64,000 bases of DNA from Metellina segmentata. Taxonomy: Eukaryota; Arthropoda; Arachnida; Araneae; Tetragnathidae. Numbering within the stretch: position 1 is the stretch's first letter; each line of letters starts with the position of its first letter. The DNA lies in assembly GCA_947359465.1 (NCBI GenBank), contig OX375873.1:41388437-41452436 (forward strand). Direction: 5' to 3'. This document shows, one piece after another, positions 12,355 to 24,005 of this stretch. The position numbers and the translations under genes were made by a program. The notes below the pieces were generated by a model, which did not search any database, was not told the origin of the DNA, and saw only the letters and a program-made list of their open reading frames with translations.

Positions 12355-12668
12355 TGCGCTATGTAGCAGTGATTGCTTGGCCAACAGAAAATAACGTGTT
12401 CAAATCCAACTAAAGACCGCAGTGTACAAGGGGCGATGGCTCGTGCACGTTAAATCAGTCGCGACCTCAAATGTACTCACGTTGGCGTGGTGTGGAAGTT
12501 TGGTAAGTTGGGTGCTAGCTCAGGTGTGTTGTTTCGTCATCTGAAAGTGATTCAAAATTATGTGGTGTTGTCCTCAGATCTTTCCCTTGGAAGACTGATT
12601 CCTGTCTGTCGTCAATGGTCCGTTGTGCTGCTCTAGTATGACGTTAATTAAAATATCTACTTACCTAC
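12355..12668 (+). mobile_element. tRNA-derived SINE, type-B head, full length but diverged
   Basis: The head carries a box-B-like GTGTTCAAATCCAAC near 12397. It is followed by the shared body words ACGTTGGCGTGG, GTGGAAGTTTGG, AGCTCAGGTGTG, TCGTCATCTGA, TGTTGTCCTC and GTTGTGCTGCTCTAGTATGA, and the ending TTAATTAAAATATCTACTTACC. The order matches other copies in this window, and the head resembles the copy at 48.2 kb. Confidence 0.8.
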
Positions 12669-12804
12669 CCATTTTGGTCAACATGTTTCTTCTAAATTAT
12701 AATCTATTCATATTTTTGATATGGAACTATTTTAAAAATTTCCTTCTACGATAACATTTTGTGAGCTTGATTATCATTTAACGCAATTTTTTATCTCTAC
12801 CATT

Positions 12805-13285
12805 ATAAAAGGAAGTGTCTGCGTGTCTGTCTGGAAGGACTGCCCGGACGAATCTATGGCACTTTTACAATAATGGGATTTTCACACAGATAGTCCTAAT
12901 TGCGATTTATCTAACGCACCAGAATTTTCAAATTCAACCTAGAACTTTTTTAAATAAATTTAATGGAAGCGTAATTTTCTTTGTTTCTTTGGAATGGCAA
13001 CACTAGAAAGACATGACAGATTCTAAATTTATTTTTTCCGTTACCGTTTCATTTTGAGGAAGAATGTTTTTTCAGTGGACGATAAGAAACAAATAACGTT
13101 TAAACTTTAGTTATGTAGTTATTTTTCTAACTCCTAGATCTTGAAAGATGAGTAAAAATTTCAAATTTTTGAAAACTGCAGACAATTTTCACATTTGATC
13201 GATACCTAAAAATAGGATTTTCTTTAAATAAATAATTCTTAAATAACTTCCATATTTTTTACAATACGAATTTGACCTTCTCTAT
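12805..13285 (+). repeat. dispersed repeat of unknown class, copy 1
   Basis: It matches 34430-34900 in order and spacing: GTCTGTCTGGAAGGACTGCC, GACGAATCTATGGCACTT, a section reading AATTCAACCTAGAAC, then GATTCTAAATTTATTTTTT, GTTTCATTTTGAGGAAGAA, GTGGACGATAAGAAA, CTCCTAGATC and CTGCAGACAATTT. Both copies are followed within about 100 bases by a TGACGTCAC motif. It is probably an old non-coding transposon, since no ORF survives. Confidence 0.65.
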
Positions 13286-13624
13286 CGAGTTCACAGATTC
13301 TATTTCCTGCTTTTTAAACTGTAGCATTTTTAATTTTGCAAACGCATATGGGTGCATAAGACAATGACGTCACGTTTGTTTTTGGTAGGTAAGTGGGACC
13401 GTAACACAAAAATCCTCACATTTTCGATAACATTTTGACATTAAAAAAAAATTCTGTGTTTTTCTGCTTAAAATGACGTTTGAATCATGTTTCTATCTTA
13501 ATTAGAACGTGGGATATAATTATTTTAGTTGTTCGAGTTGTTTTGAAAATCTAACAGTCAGACAGTTGTTGTCATGGCAACAACATCTGCGAAAGACGTT
13601 ATTTAAGGCTATGGAGACCTTTAA

Positions 13625-13939
13625 GGCCCGGAGCACACATCCGGTTTTTCAACGTGCGGCACCACTGCGGCACCGAAGTCCAACTATGCACACATAACCG
13701 TGAAATGACGCACGAACTCATTTGCGATAAATATTCAATCGAAGAAAACGTGTTTATTTCGCTTACTTGGTGTAAAAAAAGTATATTTTGAAACAAAATA
13801 GACGTTACTGGAAACAACCATTTATTAATTATTACTTATATTCCATTTGTTTATGAAAACAAGGTACTTTAGAACGGAGACTTATGTGCGGCGCCGTGGG
13901 GAACTGCGGTACAAATTGCACGCAAGTTGGACGTGCGTC
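13625..13939 (+). mobile_element. MITE copy 1, right end lost
   Basis: It begins GGCCCGGAGCACACATCCGG directly after TTAA. It is collinear with the complete copy at 16130-16492: ATGCACACATAACCGTGAAA, GACGTTACTGGA, CAACCATTTATTAATTAT and CGCACGCAAGTTGGACGTGC occur in the same order. Similarity ends at about 13939, before the inverted terminal repeat, so the right terminus is missing. Confidence 0.75.
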
Positions 13940-14766
13940 GACCCAGAAAATCAAGTAATTTGAAGACAATTACTACTTTTATTTACATTTTTAAAATCTT
14001 CAATGATGAAATGAAATGGAAAAAAAAGCATTAAAGAGACTAAATAATAAAGCATAATCTATTATTTTCCATTGTTTAGAAGTTATGAAACTTGAAGTAA
14101 TATGAAAAACTAGATTTACTGCCATTAGATCATTATACCTTTTAAGTATCCTGAACAGATCTGGAATTATTATCAGATACTTCAATTATTCAGTAGATAT
14201 AGAGTTAATCTCATTCCTATATTCACGAATACAGTTAACAAGATATTAGTTTTGGAACTCATAGAATAGTCTTTTAAACCTATTGGATACCTTTAATTAT
14301 TAAGCAAATCAAAATTGTAAATACTATAATTGATTTAATTGTAAATTATACAATTCATAAAATGGTACTCATAATTGATTCCACAATAAAAAATACACTA
14401 CATTTTATCTATTAACGTAATACCTTGCTATCCAATTTTTCATGGCATTTTCTCTATGGTGTATTGGACATGAATAAATAATTTTAAAAACTGCTTTAAA
14501 CTCTTTCTAAACTATTAAACGGTGAATGGAAGATTGCATATAAATGAATGAACAATAATTAATTTTATCCAGTATATTTGAAGCTAGAAAGTCTATCATC
14601 CATCAATTATGTTTAGAAAAATTATATCTTACAAAACTTTATTCTTTAGACAAATTTAAGGTTCCTTTTGACAGATCATTCCGGTAGAAATAATAAAAAA
14701 ATGCCTAAAATAATAATAAAGAAAGAATGTTTAAAATAAGAAACACATACTTATATAAAAGAATCA
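13940..14766. other. AT-rich spacer, nothing recognised
   Basis: No exon, repeat end or RNA gene was seen. Confidence 0.5.
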
Positions 14767-15266
14767 TTTATTACATTAATAAAAGTTACATAAAGGACAG
14801 CAAAAACAGATCATTTCAAAGCTCCAAAAACTTTTTTACACAGTAAAACAGCCCCATTAAAGAGCTTCTGTCAGTTTAGGTTTAATTAATTTTTTGAATT
14901 AAAAGTTTTAAGTAATGGTTGATTTCAGACTGAACAAATAAGATTCAAATGATTTTAAACACATGAAACATGAACGGTCCACAAAAATATTCTCTCTTCA
15001 TTGAATCATCGTAATAAATATAATAAATACAATCATGTGGACAAAATCGTACTCCTTTTAGCTATATTAAACTATCATCATAATAGCTGGAACAACGATG
15101 GTGAGTACTTTTTAAAAATTTTACAGCTCACTCGAACAGAACTCTGGTTTACAGCAACGGCTAATCGAACGCAATATAACTAATGAAGCAACATAGTATG
15201 ATGACCATGATAGTAACCACGAACACACACAACCACTTCTTCCATGATGATTTGTCCTCAGCAAAT
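14767..15266 (-). pseudogene. last exon and 3'UTR of a paralogue of the 47-50 kb gene
   Basis: On the minus strand an acceptor (TTCTTTCTAG) ends at 15267. The exon then reads A|FAEDKSSWKKW and runs into a strongly hydrophobic stretch (CVFVVTIMVIILCCFISY) before TAG at 15163-15161. The exon phase (one base completing a codon) and the 11 residues from exon start to KKW are the same as in the 47.5-kb exon (A|SDEELSPMKKW). Beyond the stop, DNA similarity continues (GAGTGAGCTG, CCATCGTTGTTCCAGC). It reaches a poly(A) signal at 14772-14767 set in the same context as the one at 46.46 kb. No upstream exon was found on this strand, so it may be an orphan piece or part of a rearranged gene. Confidence 0.55.
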
Positions 15267-15329
15267 CTAGAAAGAACATAGACTGTAAGGAAAGTCCAAA
15301 CAACAAAAATATACATGCAGGCTTTACCA

Positions 15330-16125
15330 AATTTATTTTGTGATAGGTAGATATGGAATGCTGAAAAGATAGACTTGTGGAAACATAAAACGAAAAATGT
15401 TTCTTTCTAAAACATTCTTAAACGAAGCTTTAATTATTCTTATTATTTCTTATATTTTTTTATTTTATTTTGTCTGCTAGATATGAAAAGAATCGCCATT
15501 AAATTTATTATTTGAGAGTACCTCTAACTGAAACAAAATGCACTAATGTGTGCGACGAGGCTATATTAGAAAAAATATTATTTCCTATGATAGAAAGTTT
15601 TTATTCTTCCTAACCACATTGGAAAAATTTAGTCCTTTTGGATGTCATTATGTTTATGGAATCGCTAACCTTGACCGCTATCATTCCTCTTGTAGACTTA
15701 GCTGATCGTTAGTGAGTACTAGAGTTGTTAAAGTTTAGAATTGTATGTACATAGTAGAAATAGGTCTTGTCCTTTGATATATTTTTTTCCAAATTCTAAA
15801 ACCACGACCACTCATCCTCTTGAAGCATTCAAGCTTATTTTTAAAGAAGTAGAAATAAAAAAATTAGAGGGGAGGAAAGAGCAACTTTTTATATCCAAAC
15901 ACCTAAACTAATTCTTAATTTGTTAGAAGGTTAATATAAATAACAAAATATAAAGTATAGTTAACCAGAGTAAATATCAATTGTGTAAAAGAATTTAAAA
16001 CAATTATTTATTATAACATTTTTACTATTACAATTTGGGGATACGAGTAAATGTATCCTTCACAAAGAAAGGATTAAGTACGGGAATTCAAGCGTGCGTT
16101 GGATTTAACGTGGAAACAATGCACA
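15330..16125. other. no recognisable gene
   Basis: It is AT-rich sequence with no supported exon. Confidence 0.45.
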
Positions 16126-16129
16126 ATTA

Positions 16130-16492
16130 GGCCCGGTGCACACATCCGATTTTTCAAATTGCGGCACCGAAGCACAACTATGCACACATAACCGTGAAAT
16201 GACGCAAGTCCTCATTTCGCACCACTTGCGATAAATATTCTATCGAAGAAAAATGTGTTTAGTTCGCTTACTAGGTGTAAGAAAAGTATATTTTTGAAAT
16301 AAAGTAGACGTTACTGGATACAACCATTTATTAATTATCATTCGTATTCCATTTATTTATGAAAACAAAGTACTTCAGACCCGAGAAGCGTGTATGGCGA
16401 GCTGCGTTGCCGTGGGGAACTGCGATACAAATTGCACGCAAGTCGGACGTGCGTAGCCGCACGTTGAAAAACCGGATGTGTGCACCGCGTGT
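16130..16492 (+). mobile_element. complete MITE, copy 2, PIF/Harbinger-like target site
   Basis: The left end is GGCCCGGTGCACACATCCGA. The right end, reverse-complemented, gives CGGTGCACACATCCGGTTTT, so the element is bounded by imperfect inverted repeats of about 25 bases. It is flanked by TTA at 16127-16129 and TTA at 16493-16495; the right boundary is uncertain by one base. At 363 bp with no ORF it is a MITE. It shares the body of the truncated copy at 13625. Confidence 0.75.
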
Positions 16493-16848
16493 TTAAGGCA
16501 TTAAAAAGGAAGAAAAAGTACGAGAATAATAATTGGTCTTTAAATCTTGTAAAACGGATTTAAAGCATAATAATTTCTATTAATGTGTGTGGAAGAGTCT
16601 GATATATATATATATATATTCCCTGCGCCCTTTCCTGTTTTGGTCATTACTAGTCATAATTTTAAAAACCTCTTTATTTACCATATATTAATTTAATTTT
16701 TGACTACCATATAATATTTTCTTCTATCTTCATCTATATTTATTCTCAAAGGTATTCATTGCTCTAAAAATATTACAATCAAGAATCTTTTCACTTGGCA
16801 AACGATTTCACTATTTGGACTTTATTTGATGACATTTTTATTCTGCAG

Positions 16849-17148
16849 TATCTCGGTGGATCTAGCAACTGACTCATCAAATAGAGTACCCTTAGATACT
16901 GGTGCATTGTTTATTAATCCACTGCCGATTATATCAGTTATATATCCCTTGAACATGATGTCTAAACATGTAATTCAGATGGTAGAGGTCGAGCAGTCTG
17001 AGAACTACTCAATCTCACTTCATTACGATGATGATCAGACAATGTGAGTACTGAAATATATTTTGACCTACTTGCTTGTAAAACATGTTGGGAGGTTGAT
17101 TTTTTTTTCAGATTAAAGTTATACCTGATACAAGTTGCCTCGAAGGTG
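16849..17148 (+). pseudogene. paralogous middle exon (and possible short last exon) of the 47-50 kb gene family
   Basis: A strong acceptor (TTTTTATTCTGCAG) ends at 16848. The exon opens T|ATC TCG GTG GAT, matching C|ATC TCA ATG GAT of the 49.0-kb exon base for base except at four positions and in the same phase, but with GTG where that gene has its ATG. It stays open through FINPLPIISVIYPL and VEVEQSENYSISLHYDDDQT to a GTGAGT donor after 17043. The other exon ends EICEYDEQST|GTGAGT in the same phase. A 68-base putative intron with a T-rich acceptor leads to 17112, where a 13-residue tail (ILKLYLIQVASKV) closes the frame. It is orientated opposite to the 15.2-kb exon. It is either a divergent gene missing recognised flanking exons, or a pseudogene. 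Confidence 0.45.
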
Positions 17149-17369
17149 TAAAATGTATAGATTCTGAGAAAAAATTCTACGATCAAAATAGGACTTTATT
17201 TTATCGAGTAAAAAATATGGGATCCCAACTCCATTCATAATTCTATCGTAACAGCACTCTTTTAGAATTAATTTTATAGTAATATTACTTACCCAATATA
17301 GTATTACACCGACGTAACGCGATAGGTGGTTACAACTAAAACTTGCATGTCGGGGTACCACTTTGCATA

Positions 17370-17662
17370 TAAATAAATATAAATTTTGTTCAATTGGGAC
17401 CAAGGACTGCAATGCAAGAAATACCGCAGGAGACCATCCGGGAGCTTTATCGGTCTATGCCACGCCGTGTGGCAGCATGCATCCAGGCTAGAGGCGGGTC
17501 AACACCTTATTGAGCTCGTTACTGTAACTCTGAAATAAATCATTCAATTGTTCTAAAAATTAAATCATTTTCTATTCTGTACATAATTTTCCTATCCACC
17601 AATTTTTGTCTCTATCGGACAACTCCTTCTTGGTGCGTCGATTTTTTTGTTATAGAGTGTAT
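17370..17662 (+). pseudogene. 3' end of a Tc1-like transposase
   Basis: QEIPQETIRELYRSMPRRV followed by AACIQARGGSTPY and a stop is the characteristic end of a Tc1-family transposase. The same ending occurs at 30370-30477 in this window. Some 150 bases of 3' flank follow, possibly including the terminal repeat near 17640. The catalytic region is absent. The element's 5' part is not recognisable upstream. Confidence 0.8.
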
Positions 17663-17884
17663 TTTGCAAATTTAAACACGATTGCTTACAAAGATTTGCT
17701 AACAATATTTATTTGGTATAGTAAATCATACAAAATCACAAGAATAAGCAAAACTTCATATTGATCCATGTGTTGGGCGAGAGACCTGGCTTCTGAAGCA
17801 GCAACTCGAACGGGGTCGGTACTTTCCTCGTATTGTTCTTGTATTGCATCTCTCACTTCAGTATATTGATACTTAAATCAGATC

Positions 17885-20800
17885 AAAAGATCAAGCTGCC
17901 TAATTATGATTGTTATAGAACACCCAGAGCAATTGGCGGAAGAGGTGGCACTTGTATTTTGATTAAAAGGGCTATCCAACACAATAACAACACATATACT
18001 TCATGAAATTAAAACAACAGCAATTACAATTCAGTTGCACTATCTATCCTCGTAACTCTCATATCCACTTACATACCAAACCATACGACTCCTCTATTTA
18101 CTGTAGATATTGAATCGCTCTTGTCAATAAACAGATGTATAATTATCTGTGGTAACATAAGCATAGTAGCAGGAACTACAGCAGTACCAACTCTCGTGGT
18201 AAACAACTCCTATATTTAGCTGATAAAGCAGGACTTAAAATCGTCGCCCTTGACTTACCCACAAGGTACGGAAATACGAGTGCAACTGATTTTAGATTTA
18301 TAGATTTGACACTCATTAGGTATTTCCCCATCCCTTTTAAAATTGACTCTATATCTGAATTCTCTAGTGACCATAGCCAGTAATAATTCATTTTGACGTA
18401 GGTACTACCATAGCCCATAGCAAAACAGCCGTCAACCCTGAGAAACATTTTCTTAACCCCTTAAGATAAAACCCTACACCCTTCCTGTTATTACAACTGA
18501 AGAGGAGGTTAACTCCTTCACGCAAACCTTAACTGACTCTATTAACCAGACTTACCTTGAAACTAATGAAGAAGACCAACTGAAACAAGGCAAGGAAAAC
18601 TTGGTAACGAACCAAATCTAGAGCTGGCAAAACTTTAATGAATCAAGCCAAGCAAAGATTCAAGGACTCAATTCATGAATTCAAACAGCAAAACTGGAGT
18701 AATTACCTGAACTCGCCTTCAGCGGAAGAAGGCTCACTCTGGCGAGCTACTAAAAAGACAAAATCCATTCATACCAGAATGCCGCCCCTTAAAGTGACTG
18801 CAAGTATTGCATACACGGACATTGAGAAAGCTGAAACATTGCCAAACAGCCGAAAGCTTCAGTTCCAAGAAAATGACATCAACAATCCAATTACCTCTAA
18901 TCTTGTAAACACATCTCCCTTGAACTTTTATAACCTCGAACACAATGACTCTATAGAACCAGCCAAACCATCTGCGATCCGTGACTATATATGAGGATTA
19001 TAACTCTAAAAGAGCCCTGGAATCTATAGAATCTCCAACAGAATCATGAAGAAACTACCCCTGAAAGTTATTTTCCTGATTACCCATCTAATCAATGCAT
19101 CATTGTTCCTCAGACTTTTTCCCCAACCATGGAAGACAGGCCGTTGTTGTCCCTTTTCTAAAGCTAAACAAAAACCCTGCTACTCCGGATAGCTATAGGT
19201 TCATCAGCCTCTTGACTGTACTCCGTAAAACAACTGAGTACATACAATAAAAAACAGACTTGAGACCGTCTGTGAGCAAGCAAATGATACTATCCCACAG
19301 CAGATTGGCTTTACGAAACGTCAACTACCATTAACTCCTACGAGTCACAGAGCATATCTCTGAGGTTTTTGAAAATAAACAGAGTACTGGTGCAGTATTC
19401 CTCAATATAGCCAAGGCATTTCACAGAGTCTGGTAAACTGCCAAATATACAAACTCATCTCATATGGCTCTCTTGCCCCACTCATCCAACTGATTCATTC
19501 CTTCCTTACACATAAGCATTTTGTCGTTCACGTATAACAAACTCTTTCCGCCCAACATGACATTCAGGCATGTACACCTCAGGGATCCATATTGTGAGGA
19601 TTCATTGATGGAGTCCATCAATGAATCCTCCTAATGCGAAATTTAAACCCTCCGATGGAGTTCACCGAAAACCACAGGTGCGAACCACTGCGGACAGTGG
19701 AAAATCTCCGATCGTCGCCAGTCCGTCTGGAATTATGACATTAAAAAACAATGGAAATTCGATCTGCTATGTCCTTATGATGAACTATCATCAGCTTGGG
19801 TAGAAACAGTCGAGAGCGAGTAGACGACCCGACGCCAGATATGAGGCCAATGACAGACGCAATTTACTGACATCGGAGCCAACCAGGACCAATGGCGGAC
19901 CAGTTCCGCGCCGGAGGGCGTTAAATCCGAGCCGATTAATCAGAAGGAAAGGAAATCAGTTTTTGACCTGATCTCGTCCCGAGGTGCGCATTAACTCAGA
20001 GACCTGTGAACGGTCGACAAATTCTTCTCTTTAGAGAGTTTTATTTTTGAAGTTCGGCGTGACTTCGCCCTGAATGGACGTCTTACTCAGAAGCCGAGAG
20101 AGGCTGAACACTATAAGTTCGTGAGACTTCTTACTTAGAAGAAACGTCCTAGAGTTCCTGGTGTAGACCGTCCCCAGACGTTTATAGTGAGATCCTGTGC
20201 TGATCTCGTGTGAATCGTCACCCGACGAAATGATCTCCGTCCGAGATAAAGCTGTGAGCGTAGTGCCGGAACCGTTCTTCGGTGTAGATACTTTTCTTCT
20301 GTTAGAATTGCATCCATTAGAGTTGAGAACACCTGTCGCATCAAATTAATAGACGCCTACCTGCGGTCCTTGTATATAATTTACAGTTAGTTAAGGATTT
20401 GTAAATAAATATTGTTATGTCATTTAAGCTATACTGTTCTCTATAGATTCCTTATCTACTTACGCTACACTGAGAAATAATTACAATATAAGGTCCCAAA
20501 CTTTTTAATATCTGCGTGAACGATGTACCCAAACACAACTCCACACTACTCTATTTATTTGCAAGCTAGACAAGATAATTACAAACTTATTTGTAACGCA
20601 ATCAAAGACCACCTCCAATCACTTGAGTCTTGGCTTACGAGCTGGAAGTTTCAATTAAATGTTGATAAATGTCAAGCTCTGGTGTTTACCAAGAAAATTA
20701 ATCTCACTCCACCGCTCCAATTTTTTGGCCCTAATATACCCTGGTCTCATGACTGTAAATACCTTGGTGTCACGTTGGACTCCAGATTAACTTGGTAAAA

Positions 20801-21218
20801 ACACATCACCTCTATTAAAAACAAGTTCCTAGGTACCTGTAGAATTTTATATCCCTTAATGCATAGGAACTCTGAACTAAGTATTCGAAATAAAGTTCTC
20901 ATGTACAAAACCATGTTGAGACCAATAGTCCCCTACGCTAGTCTTGTCTGGAGATACGCAACTAAATCACACATTCAAAAGTTAGAATCTCTTCAAAATA
21001 TCACCCTCAGAATATCAACAAATAGCCAATGGTACTACCGAAATATCAAAATCAGAGACGAATTAAATATATGCGATATTAAGGGTTTTATAAAAATATT
21101 AAGCACCGAATTTTATACCACCCTTCACCTCCGAAACAATGAAGCCGTTGACCAAATCCCCAGATATGACTACCGTAGGCCAGAATTCAACCAGCGACCC
21201 AGATTCACTATGATCTAA
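17885..21218 (+). pseudogene. dead Jockey-type non-LTR retrotransposon ORF2, split by a solo LTR
   Basis: The order is that of an endonuclease-reverse transcriptase. YDCYRTPRAIGGRGGTCILI (near 17905) is endonuclease-like, and TSATDFRFIDLTLIRYFPI with EFSSDHSPVIIHFD gives the SDHxP catalytic loop. After a linker come the RT parts, with TPQGSI as the PQGS motif at about 19578. The insertion sits immediately after it, and GPKLFNICVNDVP resumes the frame at 20490. The Y[AV]DD box is missing (LFA then QDNY), so the active site is lost. Thumb and C-terminal parts follow: WLTSWKFQLNVDKCQALVF, CKYLGVTLDSRLTW and LRPIVPYASLVWRYATKSH. Many stops and frameshifts are present. A 3' untranslated stretch may extend to about 21650. 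Confidence 0.85.
19593..20485. mobile_element. solo LTR (893 bp) with 4-bp target duplication ATAT
   Basis: It begins TGTGAGGATTC and ends AATAATTACA, giving the usual TG...CA ends. The flanks are ATAT at 19589-19592 and ATAT at 20486-20489. Removing it rejoins the LINE frame across QGSI-(L/stop)-GPKLFN. It is markedly GC-richer than its surroundings, has a promoter/poly(A)-like AT-rich 3' third (TTGTAAATAAATATTG) and no coding capacity. A 4-bp duplication fits Gypsy-like LTR retrotransposons. Which strand is sense is not shown by the LTR alone. Confidence 0.85.
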
Positions 21219-21926
21219 TGTCAAATTTATATCTCAAATTTGTTTTATCCTATACTACTGTTTTATTTTATTCTCCCATTCCATTCACATCACTTGGTGT
21301 CCGTACCTCACTCGGCAAACTGAAGGATGCGGAGTCTCGCGGTGCTGAACGGATCCTAAAATTGTCAAGTCCTTAAAATTCTGTTGTATTTCTTTCCCAT
21401 TCTCCCAATCATTTTACACTCCAAATTATTCAGAGTATGCCCCTATCTTCTGCCTATAACTCATTGCCTTGCAGTTCTCATTACAACTGTTCACAACAAT
21501 TATATTCGACTATCAAAGAAACCCCTCTTTCCGTATAAGGACATTCCTCCCTCCAACAAGGAAACCATTGAAGGGAAATTGTATTATTTAAACAGCGGGC
21601 CACTCGGGTATCGTTAGATAGGTTAGTAGTATATAGTAAATAAAAATATTTAAACATCTACATTCTCCCTTCTCCGGCGCAATGCTGTCTCGACAGTCGC
21701 TTCAACAGGGCTAGTTGGAAAATGTTTCGATCATCGCAAAGTTCTGGTGGCATGGCACATGTAAATCATCTTCATCCTGTATAAACCCGTTACGACCCAG
21801 CGATTTTGTTTTCGCATAGTGTGTATTTAGGAATTTTAATTACGTTCCTTTAGAGCAAGAGAGGTCGATACTAATAGTTTGTTAAAACATCAAAATAACA
21901 TAAAACGTTCCCTCCACTTTTTAACG
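21219..21926. other. LINE 3' flank and unassigned sequence
   Basis: The first about 400 bases are probably the untranslated end of the LINE. 21660-21830 is GC-richer and unrecognised. No exon was found. Confidence 0.4.
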
Positions 21927-22024
21927 TTAGGTGCACTACATGCACCTAGCTGGAAAAAATTAGGTCCACAATTTTATTTTCATGTGCACAGTGCACCTGT
22001 GCACCCGGTTATTTCGAGCCCTGA
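21927..22024 (-). mobile_element. hAT-type MITE, one end only
   Basis: Read on the minus strand it begins CAGGGCTCGAAATAACC. It repeats the body of the complete copy at 62204-62348: TGTGCACATGAAAATAAAAT and CCTAATTTTTTCC with GTGCAC motifs. The other terminus is absent, so it is a truncated copy. Confidence 0.75.
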
Positions 22025-22029
22025 CTTAT

Positions 22030-22650
22030 TGTAACAGATTTCATAGTAAAATGTATCTACCTTTATTTTGAACAGTTGGAAACTGTTAACCAAGCAACAA
22101 AAGATATCAAAATTGTGGAAATACATTAAACAAAGATATTCGAAATTAACTCGATATTCCAATCTCTGAGCTGGTCAAAAAAATAAATAATCAAGAGCCA
22201 TTAAATATATTATATTTTACAAACATTATTATTGAAAATAACAGTGTGGATAAGGATTTTCGTTTCTTTTGTACTGAATACACACATGCTTTAAAAGTTA
22301 ATAAAAATAAACACTTGTCCTTTTGATAGAACTGGGATTTTGATCAAAAGCTATTCTAAGTATTTTTTAGAAATTAAATAATGTTAAAAGAAATAAGAAC
22401 AGCTTTGGAAACCGACGACTGCTCAGATTTGCGTAAGTCTTTCAATTTTTAGAGTTTAATCTATAGTTATTTTAAGTGAAATTTATACTGTGACCATCTT
22501 TATGTGAGGTTACACTTGGAACGAAGCTGAAGAAATTTTACAAGTTAATATTGGTTTTTAATTCTTTTAATATATAACAATAGAAAAATGGCACAGAAAA
22601 GAAGCTTACACTGCAAAATAATCGGTAGGTTTTGAATACATATTAAAAAT
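22030..22650. other. AT-rich spacer, nothing recognised
   Basis: No supported exon or repeat boundary. Confidence 0.5.
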
Positions 22651-22657
22651 AGGTAGG

Positions 22658-22945
22658 TATCTTTAAAAAACGTCGCACTGGAGTAGTACAATGTGCTCTT
22701 GGCGACAGTCTGGTATCAATTCCAAGGAAAAGAACTGAGGACAACGCCACGTACTTTTCATATGACGAGGCAACACCTGAACTGGAATTCCACCTCTTGA
22801 AATTTTCACATCACGCCACCGTGAGGACATTTGAGGCCACGGCAGATTTAACGTGTACCAGCCCCCCTTGTATACCACGGTCTTTGGTTAGACTAAGACT
22901 CGCAACCAATCCGTTGCTCTTGCACCCGGGCTACCACAGCCCCTA
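22658..22945 (-). mobile_element. tRNA-derived SINE, type-B head
   Basis: On the plus strand it reads in reverse order: CGTCGCACTGGAGTAGTACA, GACGAGGCAACACCTGA, GCCACCGTGAGGACATTTGA and CACGGTCTTTGGTTAGACT. It ends in the tRNA-like head CCCGGGCTACCACAGCCCC at about 22942. The body is diverged but collinear with 48186-48512. Confidence 0.8.
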
Positions 22946-22949
22946 TTTA

Positions 22950-23880
22950 TTAAGGAGATAAATATTAAAAACGTTCCAATATATAAAGGCCATTTCGCTA
23001 TAAATTCTGGAAACTTAGAAGACTAATAACTAATTGTATCAATGAAATATGTTCGTTTTTTATATGTTTCGCCTGTGGCTATTTTAGATTGTCATAAATG
23101 CTCAGAAATCATATCCCCAACACTTTTCAAAGTAGAACTCAATGCAGGAAATGAGGAAGCAAAAAACGAAAGAAAATCTTATTTCTCATCAGATGCATTT
23201 CGGTCAAACTACCGCACGTGTCCACAAATGAAAGTCATTGAAGGTCATTGTAATAACTCGCAACTCCCCTTTCAAAACGTCCCTCATGTTAAAACAGCTT
23301 GAACGAGCTTGTTAGAACGAGCTTGGTAAAGGCAGGTTTCTATGGAAAGGAAGGATTGAAATGTGACGATTTGAAGTGTGGGACATAGTAAAAACATGGT
23401 CTTTGTCCTCCGAGGTGAAAGGGAAACTTGTCCCAGCGGAACGAATTGTCCTGCGAGCGATTCGTCTTCTCGTTGTCACTCTGCTGGTTTCAGGCTACAG
23501 GTTCCCCACCACAATCTAGTCTGGAGCAAATATTTAGTTAACACATAGACAATGCACAATTTATCTGGTATTCAAGCATTCAATGTATCACGAACAAAAC
23601 AAAGTGAAATAAACACATTTTTTTATACTTACGTTATTAAAAAATACCACTTGGGGGATGTATTTAAATAATCTATATAAATAAGAATGGAGTGTTTGTT
23701 TGTACATTCAATCTTTTCGACCCATTTCAAGTTTTCTATCCGTTTTGGACCCTTCTGATGCAGAATCCGCCCTTTTCTTGTTTGGTGTCTGTCTGTCCGT
23801 CTGTCTGTATGTATGCGACAGCTATGATTTCCCATGTTATTTAGAAGTCCATTGCTTCATAAGTCAGAACACACTCTGTT
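22950..23880. other. no gene; small CTGT microsatellite
   Basis: An imperfect (CTGT)n run lies at about 23787-23815. A repeat-like phrase (ATAAATAAGAATGGAGTGTT) precedes it. ORFs here are unsupported. Confidence 0.45.
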
Positions 23881-23897
23881 TTTTACTTCTCTGTGAC

Positions 23898-24005
23898 TGC
23901 GTGCACAGAGAAGGCGTTGTCTTCGGATCTATTGATTGGCCCAGGACGGTCGCCAATAGCCCGTAATGTTGCTCCATTATGACGTTAATTAATTACCTAC
24001 TACCT
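23898..24005 (+). mobile_element. 3' fragment of the SINE
   Basis: It contains GTTGTCTTCGGATCTATTGA, GGACGGTCGCCAATAGCCCG and TGACGTTAATTAATTACCTA, the 3' third of the shared body and tail. The 5' part is missing. Confidence 0.8.
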
